NCBI RefSeq assembly: GCF_963678635.1
Contig: NC_087062.1
Coordinates: forward strand, 94,897,845-94,961,844
Length of the DNA: 64,000 nucleotides
Direction of reading: 5' to 3'
From: Symsagittifera roscoffensis
Lineage: Eukaryota > Xenacoelomorpha > Acoela > Convolutidae
The translations under genes were made by a program, and so were the position numbers. The notes below the pieces were generated by a model, which worked only from the letters and a program-made list of their open reading frames with translations, was not told the origin of the DNA and ran no database searches. Shown piece by piece: positions 1-9,500 of this stretch; the first letter of the stretch is position 1; every line of letters begins with the position of its first letter.

Positions 1-2007
1 CACAGCATAAACGTGGTTCAAGAAACAAAAGTGAAGGAATACGAAATGTACGCGTGCCCAAAGCCTGTTTTATTAGATGAAGCTTTGAGACGAACTCGTG
101 GAGGAGGCAGAACAGAAAGAGTTGCAGTGGTTCACGAGACAGAGGTGGACGAAGTAGTCGACAGCGACGCGATTCGACGGGAACGAAAGAACGAAGAGAT
201 TGCGACAATGCAGGAAGAAGACGAAGCGATTGCGCAAGTATTCTACTGGGCAGGAACAGCAGATGAGATGAACGATATGCCTTCATTGGGAACGAAACTT
301 ATTCCGAAGGAGCAGGCAATTCAGTACGGACCTGAGGCACTGGCCTACTGGTCAAGATGGGATGAGTTGAGTATTCGGGGAGGAATACTTTACAAGAAAT
401 GGTTCCAGAGAGATGGGTCGAAGCCGACACTTTTGACGGTTGTTCCAGCAGCAGGACGAAAGGAAATCCTCGGACAGTTTGATTCAATGGAGACCAGAGG
501 GGGACAGCTTGCAACCGAGAAGATGTTGGCGAAGATACGACGACGATACTGGTGGCCGACGATGAGGACGGATGTCCAAAGAAAAGTCCAGTGGGGCTTA
601 AGACAAGCCGCACAGAGTGCCAGTGGGAAAAGGAAACGAGCTGCGGTTCAGGCCCCTTTTGATCCCGGAATCAGATTCAGTACGATGGCAGTGGACATAT
701 TGGGTCCAATGACGATGGTGACGCGGACAAGAGCGAAGCATGTATTGGTGATGACGGACATGTTCACGATGTATGCGATTGCAGTCCCTCTTGTATCAAC
801 AGATGCATCAGACGTGGCTCAGGCAATTGTGGAACATTGGGTACTGAAGTTTGGAACTCCCAATGCTTTGCGTACGGACCAGGGGAAAGTCTTTGCCAGT
901 AAACTGATCAAGGAGATGTGCCGACTCCTGGCAATTGATGTAACTCCGACTTTGCCATACAAACCCGAAGGTTGAGAGCTGACAGGGCGATATAACGATA
1001 AGATGACGAAGTTGATTTCAAAGTACTGTGCGGAGAACCCAAAGACGTGGGATACGATGTTGCCGTATTTGAGTTTTGTAAACAACACGACTATTCATCG
1101 GACGACGGGAGCGACACCATTCAGTCTGGTTCATAGTCAGGAATGCCAGTACCCCATTGACCTGTTCTACGCGAAACCTCACGACAAAGTGCTGACGAGG
1201 GATGGTTTTGCAGAGGAACTAGATGAGCTCTTCCGAGATGCTCATAGCAGTGCAAGAGAAATCGTTGGGATGGATCAACGACGACAGGAGGATCAGTACT
1301 GGAAAAAAGTTCATGGAGAACTATACGCAGCTGGAGATAAAGTCTGGGTGTGGGCAAAGGAAAAATTCAAGTCGAGGAAGCATTTTGATTCATGGGGAGG
1401 ACTACAAGATGGACTACAAGTGAACTACAAGATGGCAAAGGAGTCAACTCCTAGCAAAGTCAAGTTCTTGCACTTCAACATACTGAAGCGATTCAAAAAG
1501 GAGACGGCACAGTCAGATGAAGCTACAAGCAGCAAGCGACCGACACCCTATCGGTCGGTTAACTTCTTCGATGACCCGGAGATGTATGATGAAGAGGAGT
1601 TGTTGTGGGCGAACAACGGGGAGGGTTTTAGCCATGATCCAGGCCCACGAGATGTCCCAGTGAGATTGTTGCCTGTGAGAGATCGAGCAGTCGAGCCACA
1701 ATTTAATCCGCCCGGGAGGAATGTGCGAATTCGGGCGATGCCCGAACACTTCGCTGATCCACCACGAATGATGCGAGAAGTGGCTAGGCGGGGAGAAGAT
1801 GCGATTGAGGCATACGAAGCGACGGAGATGGAGGCCAGAAAGGAAGAGGAGCCAGCGAATCAACCCTGTCAGGCGGAAGACAGACCACCTGGCGGGGTGA
1901 TGGCTGCCGAACCGGTGATAGAAATGGGAACTGCAGATGATGGTGGTCGACCAACTCGAGTAAGGAGACCACCTGTACGGTTTGGAATTGACGAGTTTGT
2001 GAGTTAA
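1..2007 (+). pseudogene. Ty3/gypsy-like integrase and C-terminal pol tail, 5'-truncated by window edge, inactivated
   Basis: The + strand reading runs from the window edge to a TGA at 973-975 and resumes in the same frame from 976 to 2007. It reads as the 3' part of a Ty3/gypsy pol: the end of RNase H or a linker, the integrase N-terminal region (KMLAKIRRRYWWPTMRTDV), the integrase core, then a long acidic/basic tail ending in VRRPPVRFGIDEFVS. In the core the first Asp (VDILGP) and second Asp (RTDQGKVF) are visible. The HHCC zinc-binding histidines and cysteines are largely gone, the usual catalytic Glu position reads LTGRYN (Gly), and the stop lies just before it. The GPY/F module is scrambled here (WGGLQDGLQVNYK) but intact in the downstream copy. 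The element is therefore dead. Family assignment is confident; whether RNase H reaches residue 1 is not clear. Confidence 0.88.
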
Positions 2008-4487
2008 AACTTACAATAGTAAACTGTCTCTTTTTTTATCTCATTAGTTGGTGTTTTTTTTCATTGAGTGCGATCCCACCTGAACTATTGTGCAGACAAT
2101 TGATAGTGATGATTATGAATGTGAAAGGGTTGGATCGTACCATGAAGAGTAAAATTAATTCAGTTACGTCCCCTCTAAGGTTAATCTTTGTGCTATATCA
2201 TTGTTTATTTAACAGGGACTAACTGTTGGGTCCGCGATATTTTAAGGGTAAGACTTTTAAGGGAGAGAAAACGACTAAGTGTTAGGGAGCATAGCGAATC
2301 GAAGATTTATGTAACTTATCATTAGGCCTTGTTAGGAGTTACTTTTAGCAATATTCGGGAGAATAATAGACTAGAAGGGAAGACTGTAGAATTGGTGATT
2401 CTACTGTATTACATGCTATAGTAACCTGGGCATGTAATAGTGAGTGATGGACGTAAGGACCTTATGGTAGGTTACAAGTACGAAGTTCATTTAAACTGTA
2501 GCTCTGAAGTGGTATATTTTGGAATTATTAAGATTTACCTAAACAAACATTGGGTTCAATTTAACTTGGTGATTGAACTATTAATAGAAAATGCGTCAAT
2601 GGCACAGAAAAGTAGTCGCATAATATTTTAGCGGTATAAACACGGAAATAGGGGAATTAAATAATCTGAATGTTAGGAATATACAGGATATTCCATTGGC
2701 TTCTGGAGGGTGTTTTATTGACTCAATTGGACCCCAGTTAAGGGAACGGCAAAAACTGAAGGTCGATCAGGTTGAAATTTGAATAGGTTACTGACCTTAT
2801 GGTTCATGGTCAGGAATGCCAGTACCCCATTGACCTGTTCTACGCGAAACCTCACGACAAAGTGCTGACGAGGGATGGTTTTGCAGAGGAACTAGATGAG
2901 CTCTTCCGAGATGCTCATAGCAGTGCAAGAGAAATCGTTGGGATGGATCAACGACGACAGGAGGATCAGTACTGGAAAAAAGTTCATGGAGAACCATACG
3001 CAGCTGGAGATAAAGTCTGGGTGTGGGCAAAGGAAAAATTCAAGTCGAGGAAGCATTTTGATCCATGGGGAGGACCTTATGTTGTACTGGCGAGAATGTC
3101 TGAAGTGAACTACAAGATGGCAAAGGAGTCAACTCCTAGCAAAGTCAAGTTCTTGCACTTCAACATGCTGAAGCGATTCAAAAAGGAGACGGCACAGTCA
3201 GATGAAGCTACAAGCAGCAAGCGACCGACACCCTATCGGTCGGTTAACTTCTTCGATGACCCGGAGATGTATGATGAAGAGGAGTTGTTGAGGGCGAACA
3301 ACGGGGAGGGTTTTAGCCATGATCCAGGCCCACGAGATGTCCCAGTGAGATTGTTGCCTGTGAGAGATCGAGCAGTCGAGCCACAATTTAATCCGCCCGG
3401 GAGGAATGTGCGAATTCGGGCGATGCCCGAACACTTCGCTGATCCACCACGAATGACGCGAGAAGAGGCTAGGCGGGGAGAAGATGCGATTGAGGCATAC
3501 GAAGCGACGGAGCTGGAGGCCAGAAGGGAAGAGGAGCCAGCGAATCAACCCTGTCAGGCGGAAGACAGACCACCTGGCGGGGTGATGGCTGCCGAACCGG
3601 TGATAGAAATGGGAACTGCAGATGATGGTGGTCGACCAACTCGAGTAAGGAGACCACCTGTACGGTTTGGAATTGACGAGTTTGTGAGCTAAAACTTACA
3701 ATAGTAAACTGTCTCTTTTTTATCTCATTAGTTGGTGTTTTTTTTCATTGAGTGCGATCCCACCTGAACTATTGTGCAGACAATTGATAGTGATGATTAT
3801 GAATGTGAAAGGGTTGGATCGTACCATGAAGAGTAAAATTAATTCAGTTACGTCCCCTCTAAGGTTACTTTTTGTGCTATATCATTGTTTATTTAACGGG
3901 GACTAACTGTTGGGTCCGCGATATTTTAAGGGTAAGACTTTTAAGGGAGAGAAAACGACTAAGTGTTAGGGAGCATAGCGAATCGAAGATTTATGTAACT
4001 TATCATTAGGCCTTGTTAGGAGTTACTTTTAGCAATATTCGGGAGAATAATAGACTAGAAGGGAAGACTGTAGAATTGGTGATTCTACTGTATTACATGC
4101 TATAGTAACCTGGGCATGTAATAGTGAGTGATGGACGTAAGGACCTTATGGTAGGTTACAAGTACGAAGTTCATTTAAACTGTAGCTCTGAAGTGGTATA
4201 TTTTGGAATTATTAAGATTTACCTAAACAAACATTGGGTTCAATTTAACTTGGTGATTGAACTATTAATAGAAAATGCGTCAATGGCACAGAAAAGTAGT
4301 CGCATATTATTTTGGCGGTATAAACACGGAAATAGGGGAATAAAATAATCTGAATGTTAGGAATATACAGGATATTCCATTGGCTTCTGGAGGGTGTTTT
4401 ATTGACTCAATTGGACCCCAGTTAAGGGAACGGCAAAAACTGAAGGTCGATCAGGTTGAAATTTGAATAGGTTACGTATGGGAAATT
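1126..4487 (+). repeat. Tandem duplication of the retroelement 3' end (2 x ~1.68 kb)
   Basis: Positions about 1126-2797 (integrase C-terminus, 3' noncoding, start of the putative LTR) recur almost base for base at about 2810-4487. Differences are scattered single bases plus a scrambled stretch near 1400-1425. The first copy breaks off at gaataggttac and re-enters the integrase; the second reads on through gaataggttacgtatggg. This is a direct tandem duplication within or after the element. Confidence 0.9.
2799..3692 (+). pseudogene. Second copy of the integrase C-terminus (GPY/F module and tail)
   Basis: A 297-residue open frame that duplicates the end of the upstream integrase. It begins within the core C-terminal region (GQECQYPIDLFYAKPHDK) and keeps an intact GPY/F-type module (WGGPYVVLARMSEVNYKM), which typifies Ty3/gypsy integrase C-termini. 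It then carries the same Glu/Arg-rich tail ending in GIDEFVS and a stop. It lacks the catalytic core and so cannot be a functional integrase. The frame is cleaner than the first copy, so this version is probably nearer the ancestral sequence. The leading bases differ from the first copy, because the duplication joint falls just upstream. Confidence 0.85.
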
Positions 4488-5250
4488 TCGGATTGTGATA
4501 AACGGGAAATTAAGTTCACTGGGAAATTATCCCAGTCACGGGAAAAGGGAAAAGATACGGGAAAATTAAATAAAGTCCTTGGGCATTTTGATATGTAAAT
4601 ATAGCTTGAATTAAATTGAAGTTGCATTTGTTATTTGCTTAGCATAGCTTTGGTTGGCATTTTGAACTTGGCATTTAAATTAATGTGATCATGCTGGGTT
4701 TAAGATCTGGAACGCTGCGTAGGAGGCACATCAGTAAAAGTTAAGACTTATGCGGAATGTCAGAACTCTAACTATAACTAAAACTCAAATAGACAAATAT
4801 TTTAGAGAATAGCAAGCAGCTTATCCTTAAGCAGAACAGAGTGAGCTACTATCAAGAGTAGTTGGTTCTCAGTTAGTTAGAGAACAAATTGGGCTACAAG
4901 CTAAGGTAGTCGCTTGATTCTCAAAGTCAACAGAGAACGAAAATGAACGAAGACTAAGTAAGTCGGTTGGAAGAATTACAAAAAGCCTTAAAGGAACAAC
5001 TTCGTGAAAGTTGTTAATTTATCGGGTGAGGTGATTTCTTTCTAAAGTACTTTCGGGATTAAACTGTAGCTCTGAAGATAATTAGGGTTGGAAAATAAAT
5101 GACTGTTGAAGGCAGTTAGTTAGTTAATATAAATCGCAGACCCTTTTCTTTAATTGAACGATTAATTTATATTCCAGCCATTTATAGGCTACTCTGTATT
5201 TAGTTATATTTATTTCTTAATTCATTCTTATTATTGGAAATTTTGTTGCG
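3908..5250 (+). repeat. Putative 3' LTR of the Ty3/gypsy-like element
   Basis: About 215 bp after the pol stop a stretch begins TGTTGGGTCCGCG, in keeping with the TG start of LTRs; the truncated counterpart in the first duplicate starts at 2224. No long ORF is present. A TATA-like ttaatataaat lies near 5127. The right border is not defined by a second LTR in the window, so the end near 5250 is a guess. Pieces of the same sequence (gtagctctgaag, tacaagtacgaagttcattt) recur near 5060 and 5486, so the region is rearranged. Confidence 0.4.
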
Positions 5251-6091
5251 ATCGACTATTGATTGACGAGTGAGATACAGTCGGAAGAGCACAGATCACG
5301 GGGCAAGCAGCATAGTACGATACAGAGAAGCCAACCACCAAATCAACCCTTTTGGGATTGTAAACAGTACTGGGAATCGGTTGCCCCACTGACCCCAGTA
5401 CTAAAGGGAACATATTGCGGCGGTGCGAGGGACGATAGCGAGTGAGAAAAGCCGGCCTAGAGATATTGTGAATTACCCCACGTTTACAAGTACGAAGTTC
5501 ATTTAAATTTTCAATAACTTCACTGCGTATCGTCAGTTTTCCTTTAACACCTTTTTTCGAAAATTAAAAAATTTTTTGTCAATATCAAATTATTTGGCAA
5601 ATTTTTCTATCAAACAATCCGGTATTCGAAAAAAAATGTTATTAATCTAAATTAAAAAGTGGTTTGAGTTTGCTTTCTCTAGTGGTGACAGTTCTTTTGG
5701 TCTATTTAGGGAGAAGTGAAACTGTTGAAAACTGAGAAATTTTGAAAATGCAAATTGTTTCCTAGTTCTACTGTTAGAAATTTTTCGACCTTTTTTAAAA
5801 CTTTTTACTGTTACACTCAATTACCCATCGTATCCTTAATTTTTTATTTCAATAGTTTGGTCATGAGTCAAAAAGTGCTGAAAAACGTTCAAAAGCTTCG
5901 CAATGGGATGAGAGAAGATCCTTTGCCTAACAATCATCAGCCGGAAAATGGCCTTTTTCATACTTATCTTTCAATTTTTACTAGCCATTGCTCTTTAAAG
6001 GATTTCAAAAAGATGTGATTTCAAGGTCAAACGGTCTAAATACAAGCCTCTATATTAGATAATTACAAGCAAAAGGGATACCATTAAGAGT
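5251..6091. other. Intergenic, no gene seen
   Basis: From 5251 to about 5500 there is a less AT-rich stretch with retroelement-like scraps (tacaagtacgaagttcattt near 5486). From 5500 to 6091 the DNA is AT-rich with homopolymer runs. Short open frames on the + strand (for example 5755-6018) have no recognisable domain or splice context and I do not call them. Confidence 0.5.
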
Positions 6092-6526
6092 CTATAACTT
6101 TTTCAGGATATGGTCGAGAATAATAAAATCTTCATCTATGATTGAAATCTTCCGTTTCAATCGTTGTCTGATCAACATCGCCACACCTGACGGGTAGGGC
6201 ATTTCTCGATGCTCGGGTAGGTTGTTGAACACCACCATTTGCATGTATCCTATATTGTTGTAATCTGTAATCACCATTTCTAGAAGCCTGGTTGAAAACA
6301 GAGACCACATATTTTCCATCGTGTGACTCGGACTCGAAAGAGAAAACTGTCTCAGTTTCACTGAAGTTTTGAGAGTGTTTTCTTTCTGCGCGTCTAAGAG
6401 AGCAAGCATTTCGTTGCAGACTTTATCCAGTCTCATCGTCATGTGTTTAAGACAGTGTTTCAGATTGCTCAGACTGTTGTGTGTTGCGTCCGTGTGAGCG
6501 ACCCATTCGTCAAAAATTTTTGTGCT
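6092..6526 (-). CDS. Terminal exon of the unrecognised gene
   Basis: After a long T-rich tract ending in cag at 6527-6529, 144 codons run to TAG at 6092. The peptide is helical and rich in His, Met and Leu (LKHCLKHMTMRLDKVCNEML, later NNLPEHREMPYPSGVAMLIR) and ends in DHILKKL. There are no membrane segments. Clear coding appearance, but no recognised domain. The phase agrees with the upstream exons, so I assign it to the same gene, though a separate gene sharing the phase is possible. Confidence 0.6.
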   Translation of the reverse strand, partial: STKIFDEWVAHTDATHNSLSNLKHCLKHMTMRLDKVCNEMLALLDAQKENTLKTSVKLRQFSLSSPSHTMENMWSLFSTRLLEMVITDYNNIGYMQMVVFNNLPEHREMPYPSGVAMLIRQRLKRKISIIDEDFIILDHILKKL

Positions 6527-9500
6527 CTGAAAAAAAAAAACAGCTACAAAAAAGTACCCTGTCGTTAAGCGTTTGGAATACATGTGCTTATGCTGATATT
6601 TCTGAAACTTTCTTTTTTAATCGCAGAAACTTAATGCTGTTAGATAGGTCCTGTGATAGATAAAACCCAAAACTATGTCTAATAATGAAGCTATTTCATA
6701 TTTTAAACAAGGATAGCCAGTTAATGTGCAATTAGCACAGAATGTTCCGACCATAGTTTCTTTTTCAAAGTATTTTTTTTCCAAATTAGTGTCGTTTTTT
6801 TCGTGGTGTGATAAATGGATCTGAACGAAAACCTAGAAGTTAAGCATAATCGACATTCATAGTAAAATAAGCATAATGAACACCAGTTATTAAAAAAATT
6901 ACTAAAAAAACCAATACAATCAGAAAAATAATTTTGAAATATTTTTTTTTAAAATTTTTTTTGCAGAAATTTATTGATTTTGAAGTTTTTGATTCCCAGA
7001 ATGGCGCTGATAAACTAACAAAGTTTTCACGGCTCAAATCAGGCTTAAATTAGCTATTGGACGCCAAACTCTACCTACAAAAACAAACGTAACTCGCTCG
7101 CTTTATTTGCTTGAATTTAGATTTAATTTCAAAATGTTTAAACCGGAGATTGCGGTGATTGTTTGTGGTTCCTGATTTTACAAAAAAAATAACAAACACC
7201 CGAATACAAAATTAATCCCCATTTTCAGTGGTCAGAACAATTGTTCAGCTCTCATTGGTATTCAAACTTATTCGGTAATTTATATGGGTAAAATTTTTCT
7301 ATCGGTTTTAAATTTAAAGCAGTTTTTCCTGGATCCTGCCGGAGCCTTAAATATATCCTGCCGAAGCCATTTAAAGAATATTAGGTGAATTTTATTTTGT
7401 AAAAATTGAAAAAATTTTCTAAAATATCATTTTAAATTATTTTATCTAGAGTTGGCATACTTTTACCGGAAACAATCGCGAGGGAGTTTTTTGGGGCTTA
7501 GGAAATTAGGCGACCAGCAAATTCGACGATCAAAAAAGACGGAATTCGGACAATAACTTGCGTGAAATATGTTTACATACAGACCTAAATTATCTTTTGG
7601 CTGAGTAAATACTCGTTGTCCATTTTAGACAATAACTTGCGAGTAAATTGCAAGAAATTTGTTTACAGACTTAAAATAAATGTTGGCTGAGTAAATACTG
7701 GTTGACCGTAAATTCCGTTTCTTTACGGTCGTCCAATTTTTTGTCGTCTAATTTCCTAGGCCCCGTTTTTTATATCCGGGATGGATCCGGTGATGTCTCT
7801 TAGTTGATACAAAGCATTCCGTCAAAACATGATAGTTAAATTTATCAAATTTAGGAAAAATGAATCGACTACAAACATCCTGTCACTTTTTTCGTTAAAA
7901 TTTTCTTTTTGGATCACCGAAATTCGACTGAATAAGAAAACCACCCAGCGCATAAATACGCCGCATTTTATTTGATAGTCGAAACAAAAACATTACCTCA
8001 ATACTGTCAAACTGGCAGCTTTCAACCCTCAGTTTCTCGAAAAATTATTTTGAAAAAATTATCATTTTTCATTGCGATTGTTTCCGAAAAAATGCTTGTC
8101 TACATTTGAGCCCAGGACATTGGTGGTATAAGATGTTTTTGGCCAAATATTTTTCAATAAAAAAAATTACTGAAAAAAAATCTAAAAAAAACCACTCCAA
8201 CTACATTTTTACCGTTCTTTCCTTCGGAAACCGGAACAATAAAGTGGAGTAAGTCCACTTTTGCTGATGAGACAGTTTATTGCAGATATTTATTGCTTCA
8301 AATTGAAGAAAAAATTGTTTAAAGATGTAAAAGACATTCAAAATGAAGATGGTATTCATGATGGTGCAAAACATACCCAGATGGCGACATCGCCTCCAGT
8401 GATTCTGGCATTGTCTGCTTCCTGCTTTCTCCTGTCCTTGCCCCCTCCCACAGCTCTCCTCTTGAGATCTTTCTGCTTCAGTGTCAAGTGATTTTTCAGC
8501 TCCAACAAGTAAGAGAACATATTCTTCTGCACAATCTACAGACAGAAATATACTCTACAGTTTGGGGTGGGTTTTGTTGGGGTCTCCTTCAGTTCCTTTC
8601 TTTGGTTCTTTTTTAATATATCCTTTATTTTGGCTGACCAACTGACTGATTAGGGAGGGGGCGTTGCGGGGCGGGGGAGGGGGCGGACGCCGCCTCCTCA
8701 GGGATTCGACCCCCTGCCGACCCCCTGCCGTCCCCCTTTGGTATTTTTTACGAAATCCACTTTTGGCCGAACGACCCTAAAATTTTTCTAAAGGCGCTTA
8801 AGGCGCCAAAATATACTAACTTTGAGGAAGAGCGCGCGCCAAAAAAACGCGCGCCAATTGGTCGAAATTTTCAAAAAAGTGTCTAAAAAACGCTTTTTTG
8901 AACTGTTTATAGCCGAAAATTGTTTGATCAAAATAGGGTGGTTATAGTGAATTGAAAGAGCTCAGAAAATCAATTTGTTCCCCCTGTCTGCAATGCCAAA
9001 AAAATTATACTTAAAGAGTAAAGTTTGTCTTTTTAAAAGGACATGGAGTCATACTTTTTGCTTGAATTCTTTCCCTCTAAAATATCCTCATTTCCAAAAA
9101 ATTAAATTGAGAAAAATCCAACAAGTTCAAATCAACTTCTTCTTCAATGAATTTTATTTTATTTTGAGTTTGAGCCCTTCAGTTCAAAATAATACATATC
9201 CGCCACAATATTTATACAATAAAATAATGGTACCAAAGAGAAAAGACATTTGAAAAGGGCATACACAATACGAATGCCTTAAACTGATTTTTCAGGTAGT
9301 AGTTAGTTCTGAGCGTTTTGATTAATGTTGCAGCAGTATCAAAATTCTCATATACTGATTCAGCAATATTGCTCCAGACAAACATATCACAGACAAACGC
9401 CTTTGAGAAAAAAATCAAACGGCAATTTATTTTAAAAAAACGCCTGAAAATTGGCATGCCAAAGTTAGTTGTGTGGCCATTGAAAAGAAGAGAGCGAAAG

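Noticed and set aside
8261-8491. 76-residue + strand ORF
   Set aside because: It is the antisense shadow of the minus-strand exon 8377-8535, which has proper splice signals and better coding sense.
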